Position numbers and translations under genes: made by a program. Shown piece by piece: positions 36,775 to 49,779 of a DNA stretch of 64,000 nt; the first letter of the stretch is position 1, and each line of letters starts with the position of its first letter. This stretch comes from Sipunculus nudus (taxonomy: Eukaryota; Annelida; Sipuncula; Golfingiida; Sipunculidae). The notes under the pieces are model-generated. The model did no database searches and was not told the DNA's origin. It worked only from the letters and a program-made list of their open reading frames with translations. Where the stretch lies: NCBI GenBank assembly GCA_026874595.1, contig CM049315.1, forward strand, positions 18,935,664-18,999,663. The letters are read 5' to 3'.

Positions 36775-37115
36775 CAGTCACCAAATATAATTTCATAATC
36801 AGTTCCTACCACTGGCTGTAACTTGGTTGGTTTGTCTGTTACTGTTAGAATATTGACAAATGTACAGTCACATATGCCTGATTGAACATCAGAATATTGG
36901 CCCAATAAGTGAATGCAAACACTTGTTAGGGAACATATGCACCAATAAACCTGAGAATATGGGTCAATAAGTGAATGCAAACATTTGTTGGGGAACATAT
37001 GCACCAATAAACCTGAGAATATGGGTCAATAAGTGAATGAAAAAATTGGTTTTGTGGAGTACCCCTCATTGACAACTGCCCACATTACGGAGGCTTGCAT
37101 TCCTGAGATTGCATA
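36775..37115 (-). repeat. Dispersed repeat, inverted copy, with ~66-bp tandem units
   Basis: This is the reverse complement of the repeat at 16779-17120. Inside it a unit with AATAAGTGAATGCAAACA and GGGAACATATGCACCAATAAA occurs nearly three times (36890-37040). The copy at 16779 shows fewer units, so the array length varies between insertions. Confidence 0.7.
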
Positions 37116-37630
37116 TTTCTAGTATCAGTATAGCACAAACCTGATGAAGGAATATCAATGTTTTCAGGCTGAATGTACTTATCTACTTTGTCATATCTTT
37201 TCATGTCGGCAAATGTAAGCCCAAGTCAGGCCCGGCCAAAAGCAACCAATCGTGTCAATACAACCACCCACACATTGTGCCAAATGGGTCATTGCTCAAA
37301 GTTACACAGCATATGTAGTCACATCCTGTTTATATCACCGACAAAATTGATCAATCAGAAAATGATGACATTATTAAATGTAACAATCACTGCTGCTAGT
37401 GATAAACCATGCAGGCAGCCATGTATGTAGTTCCAGTAAACCACTGGTTACTGGTGATATTATAAAATCCAGTATTTATTAGAGCTAGGGTCGGGATTAC
37501 ATATATGTTTGCATTTGTATTTATCCTTAAACAGAGTAACAGTGTAAGGTAAATGTAAACCCATGAATGTGAGAGTAGTAAAGTTTGTATGTTAAGTATT
37601 GATGTGTTTATTTAAATAGAATTACATTAC
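37116..37630. other. Non-coding stretch, nothing recognised
   Basis: No exon or repeat terminus identified. Confidence 0.3.
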
Positions 37631-37639
37631 AGTTCAGTG

Positions 37640-40022
37640 ATGCTGTTACCTGGTTAGGAAAAATTATGTTGTCTGTCATTGTCTGTCGTCGTCAGTTGTT
37701 GTTGTCATCTGGGCTGCATATTTTCCTAAAAAATTTTAAATGCTCATTGTTCCTACCAAAATCTCAGAAGAGTTCAAAATCAGGTGACCTTGACCTTCAT
37801 CTTCAAGGTCAAATCTGCAAAAAAGTAAAATGATTGTGAACCCTATAACTTTTGAAGTTTTTCAAATTTTGTCCTCAAATTTGGTACACCAATTGTTCAT
37901 ACCAGGTTTTCAGATGAGTTCGAAACCTGGTGACCTTGACTAGGATCTTCAAGGTCAAATCAGCAAAATTATGGTTATTGTCTTGTGAATGCGATAACTT
38001 TTGAAGAGCTGCATATTTTTCTCCAAAATTTTAAACACTCATTGTCCCTACCAAAATATCAGAGGAGTTTGAAACCCAGTGACCTTGACCTTCATCTTCA
38101 AGTCAAATATGCTGAAATGTTAAATTATTGTGAACCCTATAACTTTTGAAGTATTTCAATTTTTGTGCACAAAGTTGGTACACCAATTGTTCCTACCAAG
38201 TTCTCAGAGGAGTTCAAAACCTGGTGACCTTTACCAGGATCTTCAAGGTCAAATCTGCTGAAATATAGAATCATATTTTGCAAATAATCAGTCATCTAAA
38301 AACACTCTATTGGATTTTTTTATTTTTTTTCTAACTGCGCCCTTATTTTTGGTTGACCTCTGACCTTTCCTCTCTGCCCAGCATCCATTGTGCATCTGAT
38401 TCCACACATAAACCCACATATCTTGGGAACCGTTTGACAAATCAGGCTAAAAATTATACACAAAAGTAGCCCTTGGATAGCTTTATAACATTCACTAAAA
38501 ATGGTGGCGCCACCTGCAACCATTTTTGCACAGCGTCCATCTATTCATCTGCCTTGGGATAAAATCACTTGATTCTCTGCATTGGTTGGACTTATCCACC
38601 TGAAATTTTGCATGTGTAAGCATCCTGGACAGCTTTCTTGATTTCCTGACAGGTGGTGCCACTTACATTCACGTTAATGCTGCAGACATCCAAGCTCATA
38701 TCTTGGGAACTGTCTGACCGATTGGGCCAAAAATTTGCATGTGTATAGATCTCACAAAGCTATTCATCGGATGCAAAACTGGTGGCGCAACCTGCAACCA
38801 TTTTTGCACAGCGTCCATCTGTTCATCTGCCTTGGGATAAAATCACTCATATCTTGGCAGTGGTTTCACTTAGCCACCAGAAATTTTACAGGTTTATACA
38901 TCCTGGACAGCTTTCCTGACCGATTGGGCCAAAATTTTGCATGTATATAGATCTCACATAGCTCTTCATCATACGCAAAACTGGTGGCGCCTCCTACAAC
39001 CATTTTAGCACAGCATCCGTCTGTTTGTCTGCTGTTGGATAAAATCACTCATATCTCAGCAATGGTTTGACATATCTGCCTAAAGTTTTGTAGGTCTATA
39101 GATCTTGGATAGCTTTCTTAATTTTGTGGCAGGTGGCGCCACCTACATTCATGTTTATGCTGCAGACATCCAAGCTCATATCTCAGGAACCGTTTGACCG
39201 ATTGGGCCAAAATTTTGCATGTGTATAGATCTCACATAGCTCATCATTATACACAAAACGGTGATGCCTCCTGCAACCATTTTTGCACAGCATCCATCTG
39301 TTTGTCTGCCATGGGATAAAATCACTCTTATCTCAGCAGTGGTTTGACATATCTGTCTAAAGTTTTGCAGGTCTATACATCTTGGATAGCTTTCTTGATT
39401 TTGTGGCAGGTGGCGCCACCTACATTTATGTTTATGCTGCAGACATCCAGGCTTATATCTCAGGACTTTTATGCTGTATCCTTCTGAAATTTTGCATGTG
39501 TATAGATCTCACATAGCTCTTAATCATGCACAAGATTGGTGGTGCCAGCTGCCACCATTTTTGCACAGCAACGTTCTGTTTGTGTACTGTGGGATAAAAT
39601 CACTCATATACAAGTAGTGGTTTGACTTATCTGCCTAAAATTTTGCATATGTATACAACTTGGACAGCTTTCTTGTTTTTTTGTGGTAGGTGGTGCAACC
39701 TACACACACATTTCAGCTGCAGACATCCATGCTAATATGCAACACACCTCACTCTATTTCCCCTTGCCACTCAATCTATGCCTCACTTCACCAGTCCCAC
39801 TCTGATTTTGGCAGATACACATAGTCGCTTGTCGGCTACCTGTATTCTAGTTTTAAAATGTCCCTGTACGAAACTTGCAGTTCCGAAACGTCCATTTTGC
39901 TGAAATCATAATGACTAAGGTAGATATGCAGGCCATAAGAGGATCAATATTATATTTAAAAATAAACCTCTATTCATACTCCCAAACTTTGCACAGGTTC
40001 GCACTAGGCCTGTAGGCCTTGT
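37640..40022 (+). mobile_element. Family B Helentron-like repeat, copy B2 with tandem cores
   Basis: The left part has a loose GTCTGTC/GTCGTC tract (37670-37695) but no recognisable 5' end. Two core types follow. One contains GGTGACCTTGACC and CTTCAAGGTCAAAT. The other is about 300 bp with GCAGACATCCAAGCTCATATCT, CGATTGGGCC and GCACAGC.TCCATCTG. The palindrome GGTGGCGCCACC occurs at 38503, 39132 and 39409. The 3' end is exact: CACAGGTTCGC at 39992-40002, hairpin AGGCCT-GT-AGGCCT at 40006-40019, then TGT at 40022. Here the 3' sub-terminal repeat matches the 5' end seen at 29031. Confidence 0.6.
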
Positions 40023-40066
40023 ATTAATTAAAATTTGTTCACTCTGATATAATTGTTTGATTTTCC

Positions 40067-40410
40067 TTTTTTAGCTCACTTGACTGAAAGTCATCTGAGC
40101 TATAGTTTTAGAACAGTCTTTGTCCATCGTCCGTCCTTCTGTCTGTTAACCAGGCACAAATTGCAACCGCTGGACCTGGAATCTTCTTAATTGATATTCA
40201 GGGAGGTCCATGAAAAATCTCCTTGGAAACTTGAAATTCAATCTCTGTTACCCATATCCTCCAAGCTATGGGGCTCAGAAGTACCCCCCAGAATAATTAA
40301 AACTTTGATACAAAAGCTCCAGTATTTCAACAACTCATGCAAATTGACCACCATGATTCTTTGCATGCATATTCATCAGTTCCTGCATACTGGTGGCGCC
40401 ACGGAACTGA
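40067..40410 (+). mobile_element. Family A fragment: 5' end plus one core unit
   Basis: It starts TTTTTTAGCTCACTTGACTG with the 5' hairpin and a short TCCGTCCTTCTGTCTG stretch, then one core unit like those at 49.9-53 kb. It fades after GGTGGCGCCACG at 40392-40403. No 3' terminus follows. It begins only 44 bases after the 3' end of the family B copy. Confidence 0.6.
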
Positions 40411-42600
40411 GTGGTGTTTCCTTGAACATCCATGTTGCATCAGTCCCATGTATAAATAAGGCCAAATGAGCTGTCCCATTACTCAAATGAACACACACAC
40501 ATAACCATACAAACTGTATGTGGCATTGCTGTCTGTTCGTATTTGATGTTATTGCTGTAAATAAAAATGTCTCTTGGGGTGCTGCCTCACCACTTCCTGG
40601 TAAATGTGACAAGATTTTCATGTATATTATAACCCATAGCAGACCTATTAGCTTCATCTGAGCAAGGTCTATCCCTTTAGGTCATGTAAGGTGGGCTCTT
40701 CTGCCTATCTCAATATGAGAAGATCTGTAAGAGGGTGCCCTTCAGTAGTATTCATGGCAGGCGATAAATTGTCATTTTAGTGGTCCATCGTTCAGGGCTG
40801 CTAGATGAAGTTAAAGCATGTCTGCAATATCATCCCAGTACTTAAAGCATTTTATTTGTTGTTTTTTTTTAAGGATTCTTATCTAGTATTTTTTTTATTT
40901 TTCTTAATCATTCATTTTCCTTTCATTTATTAAATTACTGACATTCTTGATATTACAGGAAATTCAATTAGTCCATATGAAGGGGCCCTAACTTTAAATA
41001 GTAAGTTAAAAAAAAAAAGGTATGGTTCTCAGGCACTGTTTTTTTTTAATCAGTGTGGGCTGGCGATTTTTTTTTTGTTTGTTTCCAAAAAATTTCATAC
41101 AATCAAGGAAAAGCTAGAAAATAACAGAATTTTGCTCAACAGGTAAAGCACTACTAACAAAGGAAAACCAGTCAAAATTGTTTAATTTTATCTTCTTGAA
41201 AGATTAAAGTCAAATAATATTGTTGATGGGGGTTAAGATTGACACGGGTGGTGCCTGAGAACTATACCTTATTTTTTGCCCAACATATTAGATTTTTTTG
41301 TGAAATTTCCTGCCGCACAATCTGCTGTGTTTAAGTTTAAATTTTAAGAATGATGTTGAATAAAATTGTGTGCCCTAATGCTGGAACTATAAAAACCTAG
41401 GTTAAGGAGAATATATTAAAGATATTAGAGAAAGGTGTTTGTAACTGTTGGTTTATAACAGAACAATTAACATGGAATGTTTTACTGAGTATCAATAAAA
41501 TAATTCTTATTGTGTTGTTAAAATGCAATAACTTTCCTAAATATTATCTGATTTCATTCAAATTATGATCAGTGATTGCTCTCATGCATACCTTGGTTGG
41601 GATTGGTTTTTAAGTGTCTGTCATAAAAATTATTATCACCATGCAGCTCCAAAACAAAACAAAATTTCCCTTTTTGCTGGCTATTCACAACAAAATTATG
41701 AAATGTGGAGACATCTTCAGGGGACAATGAAAACTAAAACAGAGGCATTATGACAGTTTGAGACATCTTAAGGGGAAAATAAAAAAAGGGGGGGGGGGAC
41801 ATAAATTCCATGAATTTGCTTGTTTAATTCAGTTTTGGAATCTTCAGTATAGGTGTCTATATTCTATATATGCAGCTTTAAGCTCCATAGGTTGGACAAA
41901 TAAGTTTTGTTGATGTTGAACTTTCTAATTAATGTGTAGCCCTACAGCAAATGGCTCCCAGGCTGAGATGGTTGTATATGTACCGGTTTAATAAGTTGAT
42001 CTATATATAACTGGAGAAAGGGGCAGATCAGCATTTTCAGACCTCTGTCAAAACATCACAACCTGATGGTATCTGTAAAGACTGAACTTATATAATCCTG
42101 GTGGTTATTACATTCATGTCAAATGTGATGGTTTAATGTTATGATATTATATTGTGCAGAATTATACCAGATGATAACATATTAACTTTCAACAGCAGAT
42201 ATTATCAGAGGAAATGATGGTTTGTTTTATGCTTATGAGGATCTCATGAATATTCATGATCTGACATTAATGGTGAATAGACTGGCAGATGGCAATGTGC
42301 ATTTAGAATAAATACAAAATCATGTGAAACTTTTTTTATGAACTATACTGCTCTTTTCTTTGCAGAGTTTAACATATTCTGCTTAACATGTCTTTACATT
42401 GTACTTAGCACCATTTTGTCCTCTGACAAGAGACATTACAGAATCACTGACCAGCGTCCCAGTTGTCAGAGTGTCGTTACATCCTTCAGTGAGGAATGCA
42501 CTTTTAGGCTCTATGAGGATGCAGATATTCTTGCATTCCTGACAACGCCACAAGCCTAACAACTGCGCCATCACTTGACATACACAAGACCAATTGTTGG
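40411..42600. other. Non-coding stretch, nothing recognised
   Basis: No supported gene. An exon-like segment after CTTTGCAG at 42366 is open to 42556, but shows no recognisable protein and no donor. Confidence 0.3.
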
Positions 42601-42604
42601 TTTC

Positions 42605-44215
42605 TTAGTTCAGCTGAAAGAAAGTCATCTGAGCTATGGTAACAATCACCTTTTGCCAGGCGTCTGTCTGTCCGTCTGTCCATTTATCATTTAACCTTGT
42701 GAGCGGGATAACTCAAAAAATATTTCACTTATCTTTTTCAAACTTTACATTTGTATAGATATAGGTAAGGGGACAAAGCCTATTTAAAATGGGGTTATGA
42801 CCTATGCTAGGAGAGTGACCTTGACCTTAAATAGGTCCATTTTTTGCTGAAAATAACACAAATTCTTAAATATCTCAAGTAAGCTCTCATGGACTGGTTC
42901 AAAAAGCAAGGTGACCGAAGATCTTGGATAGCCTTGTGATATACCGGAAACTGGTGGCGCCACCTATTATCCTTTTCTTGTTTTTACGCCTTTTAATACC
43001 CCCATAATTGCCACTTGGCAGTACTGTAAGCATTATAAGTCAAAAACTAATGGACAGATTTCTTTCATATTATGCACTTGTAGAGAGATGGGTTATGGGA
43101 TGAGGTCTATTTACATTTGGGTCATGACCTTTACCATGAGAGTGGCGTTGACCTTTAATGTGTCCATATTTGGTGAAAATCACACACCTCTTATGATATC
43201 TCTAGTGTTGATAGCCATATGGATTTCAAATGTGACTTATGTATGGCCCACCACTAAAGTAAGAACTCTATAGGTTCTAGGGTCATGAGGTCAAAGGTCA
43301 AGGTCACTGGACTCGCATCTTAAAAGATACTGTGGATGCATTTTAAACCAAACTTTCATCCCAGGTCTTCCATCTTGAATATATAGCTCACTTGCCAATA
43401 GTGGATGATCCATATCGATTTTGGGGTCAAAGGTCAAGGCCACAGGAGCTATCTGTCTAAAAATTAGTTTGTGGATGATAATTCCTGCTTTTATTGATGT
43501 ATTGATTTCAAACTTGACTTATATATGTCCCATTGAAAAAGCAAGACTCCAATTGATTTTGGGGTCATGAGGTCAAAGGTCAAGGTCACAGGACACATCT
43601 TTAAAAAGATTGTGGATGCATTTTCAGCTAAACATTTCATCTCAGACCTTTCATCTTGCACATATAGTTCATCTGCCAATAGAGGAAGACCCCTATCAAT
43701 TTTGAGGTCACAAGGTCAAAGGTGAAGAACACAGGAGCCATCTGTCCAAAAATTAGTTTCTGGATGATAATTCCTGCTTTTATTGATGTATGGATTTCAA
43801 ACTTGACTTGTATATGTCCCATTGGAAAAGCAAGACCCGAATTGATTTTGGGGTCATGAGGTCAAAGGTCAAGGTCACAGGAGGCTGAGAGAGTGACCTT
43901 GACCTTGAATAGGTCCATTTCTGCTGAAAATTACACAAACTCTTAAATATCTCAAGATCGTTTGCATGGATTGGTCCCAAAATCAAGGTGACAGAAGATC
44001 TTGGATAGCCTTGTGATGTGCCAAAAGGTCAAGGTCACAGGACCAACATCTTCAAAAAGATTGTGGATTGATAGATCGAAGAAACAATAATTGCTTGCCA
44101 AGTGTCAGTATATGCTGCTAAAAATGGGGGCCTATTCTTAAAGGGGGGGGGGGGGGGCGAACTATGTCTGGGGATACTCTGGCACCTGCGGTGCCAAGAA
44201 ATGTCTAGTTGATTT
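42605..44215 (+). mobile_element. Family A-like 5' end with GACCTTGACC cores and a family C 3' tail
   Basis: The 5' end is a diverged family A start (TTAGTTCAGCTGAAAG..AGTCATCTGAGCTATGG) with GTCTGTCTGTCCGTCTGTCC. Tandem units then carry GAGGTCAAAGGTCAAGGTCAC and AAAAATTAGTTTGTGGATGAT several times. The first unit has GGTGGCGCCACC at 42953-42964. The right part, 44093-44215, matches family C and ends near a GGCACC-TGC-GGTGCC hairpin at 44181-44195, followed by AAGAAATG. A G-run of about 15 lies at 44142-44156. Confidence 0.5.
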
Positions 44216-47200
44216 TGCAAATAATTATCATCTGTCAAAACATGTATTACCACATATTAAGCCTGCAGCCATGTACAGGCTAACACATATATGCTCCTTA
44301 GCTGATGGTGTTTAGTTTCATTATTGTAACGTTTAACAGTAAAACTTAGAACATGATCTATGAATTAGTTAACAGTAAAATTCAAAACGTGATATATGAA
44401 TGAGTTAATCTTTGTGCAGTTAATTAGTGTTAATTAAAGAGTTCATCAGGTGGAAAATAAGCCTATATAAATAGTAATTAATGCATAAATCTGAATATTA
44501 TTATTACTGATGTCTCATAACTCAGTGACATGGCCAGTGAAATGTACACATTTATTAAGGAACATCATATAGAAAAAACATACCTCTGCCAAAAGATACA
44601 TATATATCCAAATGTTACTTGCTTAGTCTTAACTTTCAGAACCTTAATTGTTTTCAGTGCAGACATTATTACCACTAGTTATTTAATTGAAGCCATTTTG
44701 CATTGTTACATGATTTCATCCTACTTGTAGTAATTGCTCTCACTCTGTCTGTAATGAAGGTCATGCATTTAATAATTTATGGCTGAAATATCTGTTGATT
44801 TCTTTGTTTTTTTTCATATAGATATACCAGATGTTACAAAAAGTTATTAAAGCCATAAATTTTGGGAGTTGTTAAGCAGGAGACAAGGAAATGATTAATT
44901 AAGATTAACCTAAATCTGGGTGCAGAATAAATTTTGAGCTCAGCTGATTTTCGGTAATGTTGATCTATAGGATAGAGTAGGCAAAAATATTTCTTTAAAA
45001 ATTTTCCTTTCAAGAGAATAAAAAGCAATCTTTTGCAAACTTCCAAGAAGAACACAAAAATGTGCTTCAGTTATTGTTAAATTTCTGTAAGCAACAAAAA
45101 TGTATACAGTTTCTGTCATTCCTTTATGATTTTTTGGGGATATAGGCAAGAGCATTATAAATAGCATCATTACTAAAGACTGGAAGCTTATTTATAAAAA
45201 AACTGGTGAAAACTGGTGGGGTGTTGTTTCCATAGAATAGTTTATTTTTTTGGGTTTGACCTTAAAAATAGATCAGATTATTTTGTAGGTTGTATCGCTT
45301 TATGAAGATCATACCTAACTTGTTGCTTCAGTTTTGTCAGAGCAATCAAGTATCATATTGGTCCATGTCTAATTGTAAGTTCTTCATACATGAGAGTAGA
45401 AAGCTATAGACCTAGGAAGTTAAATTTTTCTGACATTTTTGTTTATTTTTTTGCCTTGAATATGTATTAATAGTGTATTGTATTAAGATACTTAACAGGT
45501 TTTTCAAAATTATGCACCAATATACTATGCCTACACGAATGTCCAAATTCACATAACAGCATCAGTAACTTTTACATCAGGTGTCTCATTACATCTGATG
45601 AACATCAGCATCTCCATCTATTATTATCAAGTTAAAAAGGTAGTGAAGTAATAATATCAGCATCAGCTAAAAAATATGTTATAGACTGTTGAAAATTATG
45701 CATCAACACATTACGCCAACAGGAATGTCCTGTTCTGCAGCTCTGAATTTTATGCAGCTCTGCATTTTAATGCAAATATGACATTTTCAAATGCAAATGC
45801 ATTTGATTTCAAATGCATTTGTATATGAACCCAACTCTGGTGTATAGACTTGTGGTGTGTCAGCGTTGTGAGGAAGTGTTCCTCAGTGTCGATCAAGGCA
45901 GGATGAGTGGTCAGGAAATCCAGCAAATAATGAAACAGGAAGAGATTCACAAAATATAAGTGATCGGTTTTGTCTTTTCTGTGCAGGTTACATGATAATG
46001 TATATGGCTAATTCAATGGAGGAGACATGTACAATCAGGAATTAATGGCAAGAAAACCTGGTGTATTTTGTGGTAAGACAGATTTTTGGATATATTTGGT
46101 ATTTGCCAAACAGACATGTAAAGCATAACTTGTTGACTTGCTGCTTATGGGGCTGTGGGATATATTACTTAAGGTATGTTGCTGTAATTCTGGATATAAC
46201 ACCTGTTATTGGTCATATTCACAATCCACAGGTAACTTGTGATAACTCTGTGCACTGTTTCACCACTTAAATTCTGTTTATAACATCAGATATATAATAT
46301 TATTTTGCCAAAAATAAACAGGAATTAGTTCAGATTTTGCACATATATAGTTAATATAACATTAGATATAATCTCTGTAGGTTACTCTGTGGCAAGAAAG
46401 TGAACATTTTAATCTCGCAAAAACACACTGAAGTATTGAAGATCACAAAAATTTTAATCTGCAAATATGAAGTCAATCATAGTTTATAAACAACAAGAGT
46501 AAAAACAGCTTCAAAACAGAACAAGGCATGTATGGAATACAGGGATCATGTTTGGTATTTGGATCAGGAAGAGTTGATATGATCCTTACATTAGATGGCT
46601 TATCTCTGGATTATCTGCTACTGGTCGGTGTACTCGGTATCTTTTGTCGGGATCACCTGAGTGGTTTGTTAAGTTCACTCTGTGCTTAACCACCGACTGC
46701 CCTCAGAGAACAGGGAAGTTTTCTCCTCAAGTAGCATTTACTTGCTTTCATGCCTGTGGTGCATAACATAATTTAGGTATGTTTATGTTCCCTGGTAATT
46801 TTTTATATAAAAATCACAGGTGTTAATCTGAAACCATTTACAACATGTGGTGTCAGTTGCTGTTTTCTCACTCAGTATGTTTAAAAAATGTGTGAGTGCT
46901 TAACTATGTCATGGTTGGGAGGGAAAATTTAAAGACTTGGGAAATATTTTCATGTTTTTTATCGACTCTTTACATTTACTTGTATTAATATTCATTGTCC
47001 AGTATTCTTAAAGTATAATGCAATATTTGGCAACCCACTTGTTGGCAGCTGCCACGTGTCTTCCACCTTAAGTGATGATTTAACTTACAAAATTACCTGT
47101 TAGGAGGGAAATATGCTTTGGTGTTTGCTCTGTATAACAATAACAGATGCTTGGAAAACATATGGAACTATTCCAGTGACTTGTGAAGCATTTTGGATTC

Positions 47201-49479
47201 ACATCTTGATCTTGATCAACTCCAAAATTTAATTAAATCATTTAACACATTTAGTACCAAGATCTACCAGATGTAAACTCATGGATGGAGGCAGATATAC
47301 TTAATTGTCTCTCCTTCATGGCTGAAATTTCCACAAAATATTATCCAGCTCTAACTGTTCAAGTCCAAGCCTGAAGGAGGGAGGACTACTGGTAAAGAAC
47401 ACATCCACCCCCCCTCTGTCTGTCTGTGTGTTTGTTCCCTCCACATTTTGTGTATATAAACTGTTTTGTTTGACAGGTTTTGGCTAAATTTGAAAACTTT
47501 TACTCTTTGAATGAGAAGCTTGGTCTTGCCATATCAGAAGTTACATTTCTTACACAGTGTAATCCAATAACAATATATGTCATGTGACCAACTGGACCAT
47601 AAATTTACTGGCAAAGGTAACTTTTACCTTACTTGTGATCATGAATCTTACAATGTAAGTACATGTAAACCAGTACCATCAAAGCTGCTTTGTGCTGCCA
47701 TCTGGTGGTTGAGATATGTACTAAATGTCATAACACCCCTGTTACTGCACCTCCAAATTCTTATATAAATTCCCTTGTATTATTACAACTAAATTGATAA
47801 GCATTTATCACTGGGGTTGAAAAATAGGTTATGAATTTGTATATTTTTCTTTTTTTTTTTACAAAGAATTAATTAAACAAATCAGAGGTGGCAAACAGAG
47901 GGTGGTGGACAATCCCTTTACATTGTGTTTCCTGCAAACTTAAGAATGATTGATGGCTGCAGTGTCACAGGGAACTGATGAGGTCTTGTCACTGTGCTGA
48001 TAAATCACCTGTTGCTACAGTCAAGTAAAGCTGTAAACACACTCAATGCACTTGTAACATACCATTTCATTACTAACAAACTAGACAGAGTGTCCGTCTC
48101 TATAATACAGAGACGGAAAGCACTGCATGCATTCTTGTGGTGCCCTGTCTGATATTACTAAATGTCCCTCCAATGGCAAAATTACCAAACATAATCTAGC
48201 TAACATACCCTTAACTACGACTCCTTACTTGTTTTCTTGCTCAAATAAGAAAATGAAACATATAATCCAGGTGCAAAGTTAAGAAGCGATGCTCCTAGGT
48301 TTTTAACCAAGCATGACATGTTGCTTTAGGGTCAAGGACACAGGGAGAAACCCGTTTTCAAATTCCTTCCTCTGATTGGCTGTTAGGTTTCAGGCTCATT
48401 CATCATGGAAGTCCAACTTAATTCCAAGCATAACATTTACTGCCTGGTCCCTAAAATAGTGCCATATAGTGAATAAAACAGAAAGTGCAAGCAAAACAAT
48501 GGTTCCAAGTGGGGCTGGTAACCACCTGCAAATTTTCTCGTTTTCACTTATTAGAAATGGTTCACACACCAAGTAAAGACCCTCGTTTGTTTATTTTAAG
48601 CTTATTATCTGATTTATCTAAATATCTGTGTCCTCGCTCGCACACCAATATTTTCAATAGAGTGCTCGTAAGCCTCGCTGGGAGGCTTACTAAGTAGGCT
48701 ACTAACAAACATACCAAGGGCTTGATTATAATGCATGGTGACCAAACTATCACCAGCATGAAATAAATCCATCAAGAATTTTGTAAAGCTTCCTTTGTGC
48801 AATACAAATGATAAGAATGATGTTTTCAGTAATATTATTAATCATGGGCTCTGCATAATTAACTGTTTTGACTCTAATGGTTATCATTATGTATAGACTG
48901 AGACATTAGCTTGGGGTCTTATAATCTTATAGCATTTAATAAATGTCTGATGAAGTCCATAGGCAAGATCATTATTAATTTTTACAGTAATATTATTAAT
49001 ATATCGTAATAATGAACATTAATTTTGGAACTGCTATCTTTAACAAGTATTTGAATAACATTTTTTTGTAGTCTGTTTGGTTTACAGCAGCCTTTTATTT
49101 ATGGGTATGTGTATCTTTCTAAATTACTACAGTTTCCAATATCAATTTATTCCATTTCAAATTAATATTAACAATATGTCTTATTAATAATCATGCATCA
49201 TTTGCAAAAATAATCAAAGTAAACCACATTATGTAAAGGACAACAACCTTAAAGTAATGCCACAGTCTAAAACATTAAAAAAAATTGCCAGATAAATTAC
49301 CCTATACATCATTCAATTTGTGGCAAATCCAAAACTGGCAAGACCTCAGAAATATTCCATATAAATGTGCCATATAAAAAACCTGTAGGAGCTTTGTAAG
49401 TTTCTCATTAAAATATTACTAAAAACATTCATATGTAATCTATAAACCAAATATATTAGGAGATACCATCAGACCACTA
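44216..49479. other. Long non-coding stretch, probable intron of the ARAP-like gene
   Basis: No exon, RNA gene or element terminus is identified. A small inverted repeat, CCGTCTCT/AGAGACGG (48094-48116), is present. If the first-exon proposal at 12018 is correct this is intron; otherwise it is intergenic. Confidence 0.35.
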
Positions 49480-49700
49480 TTTCAGTCTCATCTAGGCCAA
49501 TTTTAAACTCGCCTGGATGATACCAGGCAGATTTTAAACTTTCTCGCCTAGGCAAGATGAAAATCATGGCCTGCTCCATGGTGGATTTTAAAAATCCTAC
49601 TAGGCGAGATCACATTTGCAATCTCGCTAGGCAAAATCACAATCACAATCTTGTTAAGGCTAATTTAAAATCTCCCTAGATTTTAATCTTGTCTGTGACA
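49480..49700. repeat. Short degenerate array with CTAGGCGAGAT motifs
   Basis: The phrases CTCGCCTAGGCAAGAT, ACTAGGCGAGATCAC, CTCGCTAGGCAAAATC and repeated TTTTAAA(C/T) recur in both orientations over about 200 bases. Confidence 0.5.
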
Positions 49701-49779
49701 GATATATATATATACAATTACTTTTGCCAGCTGTAATAAGTTAAGACTGCATGACAGTGTTTTTAGATATATTGTATTA

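Noticed and set aside
29026-40022. Regularly spaced repeats that might suggest a CRISPR array
   Set aside because: The units are about 300 bp, diverged and part of eukaryotic interspersed elements. There are no short identical repeats with unique spacers and no cas genes.
42366-42559. Exon-like open segment after CTTTGCAG
   Set aside because: No donor is found, the encoded sequence is not recognisable, and a diverged repeat begins about 45 bases later.
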